Source: Methylobacterium sp. Leaf99 | GTDB lineage: Bacteria; Pseudomonadota; Alphaproteobacteria; Rhizobiales; Beijerinckiaceae | Assembly (NCBI RefSeq): GCF_001422375.1 | Contig: NZ_LMMU01000001.1 | Span: forward strand, 926,088 to 990,087 | Length of the DNA stretch: 64,000 bases | Direction of reading: 5' to 3' | Notes under the pieces: generated by a model | What the model saw: only the letters and a program-made list of their open reading frames with translations | Told to the model about the DNA's origin: nothing | Databases searched by the model: none | Shown: in pieces, positions 55,151-63,586 of the stretch | Layout of the letters: each line of letters begins with the position of its first letter | How positions within the stretch are numbered: position 1 is the stretch's first letter | Program-made: the position numbers and the translations under genes

Positions 55151-58100
55151 CTACCGTCCGGTGTCCATCACCCGGCGGCGGCGCGTCGTGACCTTGCGCA
55201 GGATGCGCGAGAGCTGCTCGACCGAGTACGGCTTGTGCAGCAGGTCGAGGCCGTCAGTGCCGTTCTGCGCCAGCACGTGGCTGTAGCCTGACGCCAGGAC
55301 CACCGGCAGGCCGACGTGCCGAAGCCCGATCTCCCGGGCCAGCTCGACGCCGTCCATGCCGGGCATGACCACGTCGGAGAACACGACGTCGAAACGGTCC
55401 GGCGCCTTCGCGAGCTCAGCCAAGGCCTGCCGTGCGTCCATCGCCCAGACCGTCTCGTAGCCGAGGTCGTGCAGCGTCTGGGTCGCGAAGTTGCCGACAT
55501 CCCGGTTGTCCTCGACGAGAAGCACCCTGGTGCCGTGTCCGTCCATCAGGGGCGCCGGGTCCACATCATCGACGACGGCCGGCGCATCCTTGGCGGCGCG
55601 GGGCAGGTAGAGCGTGAAGGTCGTCCCCTCGCCGATGGCGCTCACGACGCGGACCTCTCCGCCCGACTGCTTGGCGAAGCCGATGACCTGCGACAGGCCG
55701 AGGCCGGTGCCGTGCCCCACCTCCTTGGTGGTGAAGAACGGCTCGAAGATCTTGTCGAGGATGCCGGCGTCGATGCCCGTGCCGGTGTCCGAGATCGACA
55801 GGGCGACGAAGCGCCCGACGACCCTGGCATGGCTCCGGTCGCCGGGAATCGCAGCGACGTTCCGGACCGAGATGGTCAGTTTCCCCTCGCCGTCCATCGC
55901 GTCGCGGGCGTTCACGGCCATGTTGACGATGGCGGTCTCGAACTGGCTCGGGTCCGCGTCGATGAGGCAGGCCTCGTCGGGCAGGCGCGTCACGGTGCGG
56001 ATGCGCGATCCCGTCAGGGTGCCGATCATCTCCTCGATGGTCTCGACGCTTCTGGCGGCGTCGAACACCGCGGGCTTGAGCGCCTGCCGCCGGGCGAATG
56101 CGAGGAGCTGTCCGGTCAGTTTGGCTGCCCGCGTCACCGTGTCGGAGATCGCACCGATGTATCGCTGACGCCGTTCCTCGGGGAGGTTCGGGCGCTTCAG
56201 CAGGTCGGTCGACGACATGATGACGGTGAGCAGGTTGTTGAAGTCGTGGGCGACCCCGCCGGTAAGCTGACCGACGGCCTCCATTTTCTGGGCCTGGCGA
56301 AGCGCGTCCTGGGCCCTGTCGAGCTCGGCTGTGGCGCGCACGCGCTCCGTGATGTCCTGGGCGTGGTGGAACGCGCCGAAGATCCGTCCGTCACCGTCCC
56401 TGAGCGGGGTGTACGAGACTTCCCAGTACGGCTTGACGATGCTCGGGTCGCCGAACTCCTCGACAACGGTGAACACCTCGCCGGCCAGGGCCCGCGCCAT
56501 CAACGCCCGCATGACGTGCGCCTGGTCCTCCGTGAACAAGTCCGGGAATATGTCCCCGAGATTGACGCGATAGCCGAATATCCGATGGAATTCGTCGCTG
56601 TGCGCCTGGTTGAAGGCGATGAGGCGGAAGTCGTGGTCGAAGGCGCAGATCGGCGCCCTGTCGGTTTCGACGATGGTAGCGAACAGGTCGCGTTCAGCGG
56701 TGCGCGCGGCGAGCGCCGCTTCCCGTTCCTTCTCGACCGTGACGTCACGCCCGGTGCAGTAGACCAGCCCGTCCTCGGGCACGCCGATCCACGAGATCCA
56801 ACGGTAGGACCCGTCCTTGCGGCGGTAGCGGTTGGCGCATCCGACCGCTGGCTGGCCGTCCTCGATCCGTTCGAGGCCGACCCGGGTGCGCTTGACGTCG
56901 TCGGGATGAAGGAGATCCCAGATCGGCGTCTGCGCGATCTCCACATCCGACCATCCCAACAAGGTCTGCCAGGCCGGGTTCGAGGTCACCAGGTAGCCGC
57001 GCCGGTCCAGGGCGCACATCAAGTCGGGGGTAAGCGTCCACGTCCGCCCTCGGGCCTGGGTGCGCTCGACGACCTCACGTTCCAGGTCCGCGTTGAGGGT
57101 ACGCAGGTCGGCCTCGGCCTGCCTCAGCACGGTGACGTCGTGAAAGACGCCGATCATCCGCAGGTGCCCGCCCTCGTCCTGCAGGGGCTCGCTGGAACTC
57201 AGGATCGTGCGCGTGGTGCCGTCGGGCCTGGTGACGCGATAGTCGGCCACGACCTCTGTGCCGTCGACGGCCGCCGCCTCGGTGAGGGCATGGGCACGTT
57301 CGACGTCGACCTTCTCCAGGCGGGAGAACACCTCGTCCTGGTGCACCGGTCCCTCCGGCGCGAGCCCGAAGATCTCGCGGCTCCTGTCGTCCATCTCGAC
57401 CGCGCCGGTGACCGTGTCCCACTCGAAGATGCCGAGGCGTGCGATGTTGACGGCCATCGACAGGCGGGCCTGGCCTTGGCGGGTGGCCGTCAGGGCGGTT
57501 TCGAGACGCCCGTGCCCGGCGGAGAGCGCCTCCTGTGCCCGTGTCCGGCAGAAGGATGCGAAGATGCGGCCGGACACGTCGCGGACGAGGGACTCCTCCT
57601 CCTGGGTCCACCGTGCCGGCAAGGCCCGCTCGATGTGGACGATGGCGGCGAGACCGTCTTCGATCATCACCGGCACGCACAGGGTAGTCCGGTCCGGTTC
57701 GCCCTGACGATATGGGCCGGGAACCACGGTTGCGGCGTCGACCCGCACGCTACGACCGGCCTGAAGTGCGTCCATGACGCTTGGTCCAAAATCCGTAACG
57801 CAAGGGATACGGTCATCTCCGGCCGGCCACGTGCCGGCCGTCTCGAACTCACCGGTTGCAACATCGTACTTGGCGAAGCCGCATCGGTCCGCCCCAAGGT
57901 GGCAACCGAGCCTCTCGCATCCTTCAGCGATGAGGCGACCGGAAGTGTCGTTCCCACGCAGGACGTCACTGAGTTCGAGGAGGAAACCGTTGCGTTGACG
58001 CGCACGAACCCTTTCGGTCGTTTCCGTCGTGAGGCAGAGGACGCCCGAGACGTCGGAGCCGTCGTGGACGGGTGAGAAGGAGTACGACCACCATGTCGCC

Positions 58101-58471
58101 TCTTCGTCCCCGTGCCGTGCCATGGCGATGGGGTCGTCCACGAAACGCCCCGCCTCACCGGCGAAGGCGCTCTCCAGCGCCGCCCGGACGGCGCCCCAGG
58201 CATCGGGCCAGACCACGGGAAGCGGCCGGCCGAGCGCTCCGTCGAGGCGTGTGCCGAGGATCGGACGGTAGGCGTCGTTGAATAGGAACGTCCGCTCCGG
58301 TCCCCAGACGAGGTACATGCTCTCGGGTGAGTTCAGCATGTTGCTCAGGGTGACGCGGAACGCCGCCGGCCATCCATGAATCGGACCAAGGGACGTCGAT
58401 GACCAATCGTGGGAGCGGATGGCATCGCCCATGGCTCCGCCGCCGACCGGGAAACTGGAAGCGTGTCGCAT
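55151..58471 (-). CDS. Multi-PAS/GAF hybrid histidine kinase
   Basis: An 1106-residue soluble kinase. Order: PAS at about 25-160 (GPERTFLFNDAYRPILGTRL), GAF at about 170-325 (CHLGADRCGFAKYDVATGEF), PAS at about 335-465, PAS at about 475-600, PAS at about 605-735, HisKA ([17 protein letters not shown]), ATPase domain ([20 protein letters not shown]) and a receiver ([14 protein letters not shown]). The kinase core is very like that of the LOV hybrid kinase at 46.6 kb. None of the PAS domains has the LOV Cys motif. It starts 4 nt after a ParD-like antitoxin gene. Confidence 0.92.
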   Translation of the reverse strand: MRHASSFPVGGGAMGDAIRSHDWSSTSLGPIHGWPAAFRVTLSNMLNSPESMYLVWGPERTFLFNDAYRPILGTRLDGALGRPLPVVWPDAWGAVRAALESAFAGEAGRFVDDPIAMARHGDEEATWWSYSFSPVHDGSDVSGVLCLTTETTERVRARQRNGFLLELSDVLRGNDTSGRLIAEGCERLGCHLGADRCGFAKYDVATGEFETAGTWPAGDDRIPCVTDFGPSVMDALQAGRSVRVDAATVVPGPYRQGEPDRTTLCVPVMIEDGLAAIVHIERALPARWTQEEESLVRDVSGRIFASFCRTRAQEALSAGHGRLETALTATRQGQARLSMAVNIARLGIFEWDTVTGAVEMDDRSREIFGLAPEGPVHQDEVFSRLEKVDVERAHALTEAAAVDGTEVVADYRVTRPDGTTRTILSSSEPLQDEGGHLRMIGVFHDVTVLRQAEADLRTLNADLEREVVERTQARGRTWTLTPDLMCALDRRGYLVTSNPAWQTLLGWSDVEIAQTPIWDLLHPDDVKRTRVGLERIEDGQPAVGCANRYRRKDGSYRWISWIGVPEDGLVYCTGRDVTVEKEREAALAARTAERDLFATIVETDRAPICAFDHDFRLIAFNQAHSDEFHRIFGYRVNLGDIFPDLFTEDQAHVMRALMARALAGEVFTVVEEFGDPSIVKPYWEVSYTPLRDGDGRIFGAFHHAQDITERVRATAELDRAQDALRQAQKMEAVGQLTGGVAHDFNNLLTVIMSSTDLLKRPNLPEERRQRYIGAISDTVTRAAKLTGQLLAFARRQALKPAVFDAARSVETIEEMIGTLTGSRIRTVTRLPDEACLIDADPSQFETAIVNMAVNARDAMDGEGKLTISVRNVAAIPGDRSHARVVGRFVALSISDTGTGIDAGILDKIFEPFFTTKEVGHGTGLGLSQVIGFAKQSGGEVRVVSAIGEGTTFTLYLPRAAKDAPAVVDDVDPAPLMDGHGTRVLLVEDNRDVGNFATQTLHDLGYETVWAMDARQALAELAKAPDRFDVVFSDVVMPGMDGVELAREIGLRHVGLPVVLASGYSHVLAQNGTDGLDLLHKPYSVEQLSRILRKVTTRRRRVMDTGR

Positions 58472-58475
58472 GGTG

Positions 58476-58673
58476 TCAGCGGGCCTTGCGGTCGGCGTCG
58501 AGGAGGCGGGCCTGCTCCTTGAGCAGGAAGTCCGGCTCGCTTTGCTCCAGCATCCGGAGGGCCGCCCTCACCGCCTCGCTGACGCTTCCGTAACGACCGG
58601 AATTCACGCGCTCCCCGAGAAAGGCGTGCTGTTCGGGCGTGATGGAAACGGTGACGGTTTTACGGACGGCCAT
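58476..58673 (-). CDS. ParD-like antitoxin (ribbon-helix-helix)
   Basis: A 65-residue protein: the beta strand KTVTVSITPEQHAFLGERVN and helices GRYGSVSEAVRAALRMLEQS are the ParD/CopG DNA-binding fold, followed by a charged, toxin-binding-like tail. ParD normally neutralises a ParE gyrase toxin encoded just downstream; here the next gene, 4 nt away, is a hybrid kinase and no ParE is visible. It may be an orphan antitoxin or a repressor of the kinase operon. Confidence 0.85.
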   Translation of the reverse strand: MAVRKTVTVSITPEQHAFLGERVNSGRYGSVSEAVRAALRMLEQSEPDFLLKEQARLLDADRKAR

Positions 58674-58842
58674 CGACCACGGATACCACGTTCACACATA
58701 TGCTTACAGCTTGGCACTGCGTTTACGGCAAAGCTTGGGTCACGTCCGCGAGAGGCTGTGCACCCCATTTAGGGCAGTCACTACATCGACCTACAATCGG
58801 CCTTTCGCCAAGCGTGACCGTTATACGGAACGCCACGAACGT

Positions 58843-58857
58843 GTTCATGTTTTGCTC
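58843..58857 (+). promoter_or_regulatory. LexA (SOS) box candidate
   Basis: GTTC-ATGTTTT-GCTC fits the alphaproteobacterial LexA consensus GTTC-N7-GTTC with one mismatch. It is 26 bp before the umuD remnant start, where a SOS operator is expected. Confidence 0.5.
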
Positions 58858-58883
58858 GCGAGCGGGATTCGCGGAGGGGCGCC

Positions 58884-59126
58884 ATGCAGGTTAGCGGCGT
58901 CACCGTTGGCTACCCCATGCCGGTGCCTTTCCTTGCCAGGCTGGTACGGGCCAGCTTCCCAACCCCGCCGACGACTTCTTCGAAGAAGAGATCGACCTCC
59001 AGCGCCTGCTCATCATCAATCGCCCTGCTACCTTCCTGGTCCGGCGTCCGGTCGCGGCATCCTGGAAAGCGCTTCCAAGATCGTGGCCGATGCGGAACCG
59101 TGTCTGGACATCCATGGCGCTCCTCG
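58884..59126 (+). pseudogene. umuD: umuD remnant (DNA polymerase V accessory protein)
   Basis: The frame from ATG 58884 has PMPVPFLARLVRASFPTP. A one-base loss near 58962 moves it to PADDFFEEEIDLQRLLIINR and PATFLVR, closely matching E. coli UmuD (FPSPAADYVEQRIDLNQLLI). Then SGRGILESASKIVADAEP appears in a third frame. The catalytic Ser motif (SGDSM) between them is lost. UmuD is a self-cleaving cofactor of translesion polymerase V; this copy is dead, and no umuC follows. Confidence 0.75.
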
Positions 59127-59224
59127 ACCCCCGCGTCCTCACTGCGACGCTTCTACGGATCGCGGAAGCGCTTCGTTAGGCGGCCCACTTCCGCGCGGGT
59201 CGAACGTCCGGTCCTTCTATCCCA

Positions 59225-59352
59225 TGTCCTGAAGCGGACCGGCCAAGATCCATCCAACCAAGTCGTAGAGCAGACCAGCGGGTCTCGACCCAACACAGTC
59301 ATTAGGATCGCCATCAGCGCTTCCCGAAAGCGGCCATTCGTCGGCCGTCCGG
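59225..59352 (+). repeat. Dispersed intergenic repeat, copy 7 (long form)
   Basis: It carries the middle block AAGTCGTAGAGCAGACCAGC, then GGGTCTCGACCCAACACAGT and the end block CGAAAGCGGCCATTCGTCGG. The arrangement equals that of copies 3 and 4. Confidence 0.65.
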
Positions 59353-59428
59353 CAATTTCGGCTCGGGATGGGTAACGGACCTTGACCTTCTGCCCCGAAG
59401 CGGACACCGAACCATTGGAGTGCAGCAG

Positions 59429-59770
59429 TCACCGTCTACCGGCAGAGGCCAAGCTGCCTCTGTCAATGATCTCGACCGCGCCACGACGTAGCTCGACCAG
59501 ACCAGCCTCTGCCCATTGCGCCAGAATGCGACTCACCACCTCGCGGACGCTGCCGATGTCAGTAGCTATTTCCTGGTCAATCGAAAGACTGGCGCCATGG
59601 ACCTGATCAAGGGTGAGAGCCGCAAGGTCGATAGGATCTCGTGCCGCAAGCACGACAGCCTCATCCCGATTCCAGTGGACGAGCGTCCGGCGAACAAATT
59701 CTGAGTGACCCGTTCTGGCTCCGAACGCATCTGAGGAGGCGGGTATCCCTGACGTAGCTAATTCGCGCAT
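59429..59770 (-). pseudogene. Crp/Fnr-family DNA-binding domain fragment
   Basis: The last 55 codons (SLSIDQEIATDIGSVREVVS, then RILAQWAEAGLVELRRGAVE and IIDRGSL) are a clear Crp/Fnr winged helix-turn-helix. The cyclic-nucleotide or sensor domain is missing; upstream codons to ATG 59770 look unrelated. That ATG overlaps the M48 gene start on the other strand, so the front of the gene was probably removed when the M48 cluster was joined here. A small helix-turn-helix protein of 113 residues could still be made. Confidence 0.6.
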
Positions 59771-61919
59771 GCCCTTGCGCTTGCGTTCCGTCACGCACCT
59801 GATCGCCGCCACCGTCCTCCTGCCCCTGGGCATCCTGCTCCTCGGCCTGTGGGAGCAGGAGCGGGCCGGCGCCGATTGGGCGGACCTCGTCGCCGAGCGG
59901 CGGCACCTGACACGCATCGTCGCGGATCTGGAGGCGCGGGCGCCGCCGGACGGGCGCCCCGATTTCCGGATGCAGTTCCGCCGCAACGGCAAGGGTTATG
60001 GCGGTCCACTCGCCCTGGTTCAGGCCCGGGCGGCCCGGGACGAGGTCGCGACCCTGACGACGGTCATGGACTGGCGCCGCCTGCTCCCGCCCGTGGTCGT
60101 CGCGGCCGGGGGGGGCGCCGCACTCCTGTCGATCCTCGTGCTCCTCGCCGGCGCCGCTCTCGGGCGGCTGGGGCGGGCCTCGCGCGACGCGCTGGTGGCC
60201 GGCTTCTCGTGGATGCGCCGCCTGCTGCCGCCGGTGCTCGCCCTCCAGGTGCTCTTTACCACGGCGGGCTTCGTCGCCGCCGTGGTCTTCGAGGCCGGGT
60301 TGCTGGCACGGCCCGGGCTGGGCGGCAGCGAGATCAAGATGCTGTTCGTGGCCGTCGTCGCCATCGGGGCGGTCCTGGTCGCGGCGGGCGCCACAGTGCT
60401 CGGCCTGCGCCGTGCGCTCTCCGCCTTCGAGCCCGACCCCCTGTCGATCTTCGGCCGGGTCGTCTCGCCCGCCGAGGCGCCGGGCCTGTGGCGGCTGATC
60501 GAGGGGCTGGGTGAGCGGCTCGGGGCGTTGAAGCCCGAGGCCGTGGTGGTCGGCCTCACGGGCGGCTTCTTCGTCAGCGCCGGTCCTGCCGTGGTCGAGC
60601 CCGGCGGCGCGCCGCTGACGGGCCGGATCCTCTACCTGCCGCTGCCCTACCTCGCCCTCCTGCGGGGCGACGAGGTGGCGGCGATCATCGGCCACGAACT
60701 CGCCCACTACGCCGGGGGCGACACCGTCTACAGTCAGCGATTCCTGCCCATCTACGCCGGCGTCGGGCGCTCCCTCGACGCGGTGGCGGAGGGACATGCC
60801 GGGTCCTTCGGGCTGCTCGGTCCGTCCCTGCGCCTCGGCGTCTTCGTCATGGAGAACTTCCACCTCGCCGTGCGCCACTGGAGCCGGACCCGCGAGTTCG
60901 CTGCCGACGCGGCGGGCGCCAGCCCGGTCTCCGTCGACGCCGCCGCGCGGGCGCTCCTGCGCACCGGGGCCGTGGTCCCCCGCATCGCCGAGACCTTGGA
61001 CGCCGCCGCCGAAGCGCCCGGGTCCGCCCCGGCCGACCTCGTGGCGGCGAGCCTCGACCACGCCATCGCGCGCGGCCTCGACGATCCGGCGACGCATCTC
61101 GAGGCGGAGCAGGCCCACCCCACCGACACCCATCCGCCGACCCGCGAGCGCTTGGCGGCTTTGGGACGGACCCTCGATACCGAACTCCTGGCCGCCGCGG
61201 CCGCGGTGCCACCCCCGCACGCGCTCGGCCAGCTCGCCGCCTACTTCGCCGACCCCACCGGCCTCTGCCGCGCGGCGACGCACGACTTCCTCGACGCGGT
61301 GCGGACCCGCGACGCGGCGTTCCGCGCGCACCTGGAGGCGACGGTGGCGGAGATCGGCACCGAGGCACGGGTGCTGCGCGAAAGCACCCGCCCGGGGGCC
61401 ATCGCCCTCCTGGTCGCCGGCGGCTTCTTCATCGGGGTCGCCCTCCTGTGGCTCGCCGCCGGCCTGCCCGGCCTGTCCGCCAGCCAGGCGGGGGCCGTTA
61501 TGGGGGTGGCGCTGGCCTGCGGGGCGGTCCTCGGCGGCATTGGCGGTTTCCGGCTGTGGCGGGGCGAGCGCACGACGATGATCCTGAGCCCCGATTCCGT
61601 GGCGGTGCCCGGCCTCGACCGGCCGATCCCCTGGGACAGCATCGCCGACCTCGACATGACGACCCGGCAGAACGGCGTCGTCACCCGCCTGCTGCTGCCG
61701 CCGGAGGCGCCGTTCCCGCAACGGGTGCCGGGCGGCCGCAAGGTGAAGCTCGATGCGGGCCGGCGTATAGTCACCATCACGGCGGGCCTGCCGTACCGGA
61801 TGTCTGTACAGGACTTCGCCGGCCTCATCGGCCGCTACCGGCAGGCGGCGCAGGCGCGCCGTGTCCTGGCCGAGACCGCGGCGGCCTCCGAATCCTCCCA
61901 GACTCCCGTGATCCCGTGA
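59769..61919 (+). CDS. M48-family membrane metalloprotease
   Basis: A 716-residue integral-membrane zinc protease. Helices lie near residues 8-28, 95-130, 155-180, 190-215 and again at about 540-590. The zinc site is His309/His313 in IIGHELAHYAGGD, with the third ligand Glu in TREFAADAAGASPV. The catalytic domain is followed by a helical region and a soluble C-terminal domain after about 590. It is longer than HtpX or Ste24. The target is unknown. Two small membrane-protein genes follow at 10 and 54 nt, probably one operon. Confidence 0.85.
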   Translation: MPLRLRSVTHLIAATVLLPLGILLLGLWEQERAGADWADLVAERRHLTRIVADLEARAPPDGRPDFRMQFRRNGKGYGGPLALVQARAARDEVATLTTVMDWRRLLPPVVVAAGGGAALLSILVLLAGAALGRLGRASRDALVAGFSWMRRLLPPVLALQVLFTTAGFVAAVVFEAGLLARPGLGGSEIKMLFVAVVAIGAVLVAAGATVLGLRRALSAFEPDPLSIFGRVVSPAEAPGLWRLIEGLGERLGALKPEAVVVGLTGGFFVSAGPAVVEPGGAPLTGRILYLPLPYLALLRGDEVAAIIGHELAHYAGGDTVYSQRFLPIYAGVGRSLDAVAEGHAGSFGLLGPSLRLGVFVMENFHLAVRHWSRTREFAADAAGASPVSVDAAARALLRTGAVVPRIAETLDAAAEAPGSAPADLVAASLDHAIARGLDDPATHLEAEQAHPTDTHPPTRERLAALGRTLDTELLAAAAAVPPPHALGQLAAYFADPTGLCRAATHDFLDAVRTRDAAFRAHLEATVAEIGTEARVLRESTRPGAIALLVAGGFFIGVALLWLAAGLPGLSASQAGAVMGVALACGAVLGGIGGFRLWRGERTTMILSPDSVAVPGLDRPIPWDSIADLDMTTRQNGVVTRLLLPPEAPFPQRVPGGRKVKLDAGRRIVTITAGLPYRMSVQDFAGLIGRYRQAAQARRVLAETAAASESSQTPVIP

Positions 61920-61929
61920 GGTTCCGAGC

Positions 61930-62433
61930 ATGAACACCGCTGCCGACCGCCCCGAGCCCCTGCGCCTGCCGCCGCCCCGCCAGGGCTGGGGCAACATCTT
62001 CTGGACCCTATTCGGCCTCGTGGCGCTAGCGGCCCTCCTCGTCGCCTGCGCCGTCTACACGGCCCCGCCCGTGATCTCGGATTGGCAAATCCGGGACACG
62101 GCGCGCCCCGTCGCCGCCGCGCGGGTGAGCGACGGCAAGTGCGGCGCCAAGATCGTGCTCCATCTCTGCGACATGACCCTCACCCTGCCCACGCCGACGG
62201 GCACGGTGGTGCGCCGGATCAATACCGTGTTCACGGGCATGCACGTGGGCGATTACAGCGTCCGGGTGCTGGCTGATCCGGCCCGGCCCGACCTCGTCAC
62301 CACCGATCTCGCCCTCGACCGCCTGTGGAACCGCACCGTCACGCTTCTAGTCATCGCCGGGGCGCTGGCGGTCATCATCGTCGCGGCCCTCGCCGCGATG
62401 GTGCGCAACCGGCGCGCCGGCGCGATGGGCTAA
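61930..62433 (+). CDS. Two-span membrane protein of unknown function
   Basis: A 167-residue protein with a helix at about 23-43 (WTLFGLVALAALLVACAVYT), a periplasmic domain of about 90 residues with two Cys (DGKCGAKIVLHLCDMTLTL), and a second helix near the end (VTLLVIAGALAVIIVAALAA). The paired Cys may form a disulfide. I do not recognise the family. It starts 10 nt after the M48 protease gene, so it is likely a partner or substrate of that enzyme. Confidence 0.75.
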   Translation: MNTAADRPEPLRLPPPRQGWGNIFWTLFGLVALAALLVACAVYTAPPVISDWQIRDTARPVAAARVSDGKCGAKIVLHLCDMTLTLPTPTGTVVRRINTVFTGMHVGDYSVRVLADPARPDLVTTDLALDRLWNRTVTLLVIAGALAVIIVAALAAMVRNRRAGAMG

Positions 62434-62487
62434 CGCGGTCGCGGCCCGGGCGGATCGCTCCGAAACACGAGGGATAAGGACCAGCAC

Positions 62488-62838
62488 ATGATCGTCTTCT
62501 GGACCGGGCGCGGCTACTGGGTCGTCCTCTTCGTGGCGCTGGCGATGTTCCTGCCCCTGATCGTCCTGCGGCAGGTCGACGGGCCGGAAGTTGACAGGGC
62601 GGTCTGCCTCACCATGAGTCTCGCGGCGCTCGCCGTCCTCGGTCTCGGATGGCGCTGGAACCACGGCACGACCTTCGGGCCGGCCGGGCGCGACCACGCC
62701 TTCTGGGGTCTGCCGATGCAGGTCTGGGCCGTGCCGATGCTCGTGTTCGCGGCCCTGCTCGGGACCAGCACCATCACCACGGCGGAGGCTCCGCGCGCCC
62801 GCCCTTCCTTCCAGGAATCCAGCGGCGTTGTCCGGTGA
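62488..62838 (+). CDS. Small membrane protein of unknown function
   Basis: A 116-residue protein with three predicted helices (GYWVVLFVALAMFLPLIVLR, LTMSLAALAVLGLGW, MQVWAVPMLVFAALLGTSTI) and a conserved-looking middle, GRDHAFWGLPMQVW. AGGA precedes the ATG. It is third in the M48 gene set. The family is not recognised. Its stop faces the stop of the next gene, 3 bp away. Confidence 0.72.
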   Translation: MIVFWTGRGYWVVLFVALAMFLPLIVLRQVDGPEVDRAVCLTMSLAALAVLGLGWRWNHGTTFGPAGRDHAFWGLPMQVWAVPMLVFAALLGTSTITTAEAPRARPSFQESSGVVR

Positions 62839-62841
62839 ATC

Positions 62842-63534
62842 TCAGCCCCGCGTCACGAAAAACCAGTTCGGCGCGAGGCGGCGGTCGCTCTCGGCCCCGG
62901 AGCCGGCCGGAAACGCATCGTCCGGCCGGTACACGAACGACGTGCCCCAGGGCGTGCCACCCGGGATCGGTTCATCCAGGCCGATCTCGCCGCCGGGACC
63001 GCGGGTGAACCCAGCGAGCCCGAGGCGTTCGAGGGCGCCGCAGAGGGCGCGGTAGCGGGCGTAGGGAACCCCGAGTTCCCGCAGGACGTCGATCTCCCGC
63101 AGACTGTCCGTGTCGCGCGTGCCTTGCGGGCGGTACGGGGTGACGCGCCGGCCGTTGACGAGGTGGGTGTTCTCCCACCACGCCGTTCGCTTCGCCTCCG
63201 CCGGAGGATCGTCCCGTCCGCGTTCGAAGGACACCAGGGTGGGCATGGCCGCGATCTCGGCCACCACGGCGTCGAGCCGCGATCGGTTCAGGACGAAGTA
63301 GCCCGTCGTCGTTCCGAACGCCGCCCAGATCACGGCAGCAGAGAAGACCGCCAGGGCCAGGAAGGCCGCGACCCGGCGCTTCGCCGCGCGGGCGAACGCT
63401 GGCACCGCGACGACGGCCGCGGCGATCCCCGGGGCCGGCGCGTAGGCGACGAGGGCCCAGCCGAACACGACGACACCGCAGCCGCCGACGATGAGGGCCG
63501 CCCTTCGCGTCCCGTCGGACCGAGGGGCAATCAT
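62842..63534 (-). CDS. Membrane-anchored protein of unknown function
   Basis: About 230 residues from ATG 63534 (MIAPRSDGTRR). Two or three hydrophobic segments lie in the first 95 residues (AALIVGGCGVVVFGWALVAY, VAAFLALAVFSAAVIWAAF), followed by a soluble domain with ETHLVNGRRV-like and DTDSLREIDVLRELGVPYAR stretches. The longer frame to 63603 overlaps the next gene and is less likely. I do not recognise the family. Confidence 0.68.
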   Translation of the reverse strand: MIAPRSDGTRRAALIVGGCGVVVFGWALVAYAPAPGIAAAVVAVPAFARAAKRRVAAFLALAVFSAAVIWAAFGTTTGYFVLNRSRLDAVVAEIAAMPTLVSFERGRDDPPAEAKRTAWWENTHLVNGRRVTPYRPQGTRDTDSLREIDVLRELGVPYARYRALCGALERLGLAGFTRGPGGEIGLDEPIPGGTPWGTSFVYRPDDAFPAGSGAESDRRLAPNWFFVTRG

Positions 63535-63586
63535 GGCGGGACGATCATCGCCGAGAATCCCCGACCAGAATCCTCGAACGGCGCCG

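Larger units (their letters stand above)
58674..59428. other. Gene-poor region with umuD remnant and repeat
   Basis: No intact gene. It holds a SOS-like box, a decayed umuD and a dispersed repeat copy, each listed separately. Confidence 0.55.

Noticed and set aside
55316..58075. 919-codon plus-strand frame opposite the hybrid kinase
   Set aside because: Antisense of a clear multi-domain kinase; composition is shadow-like.
59661..61997. 778-codon minus-strand frame opposite the M48 protease
   Set aside because: The M48 motifs on the plus strand are unmistakable; the minus frame is Gly/Arg/Asp-rich without domains.
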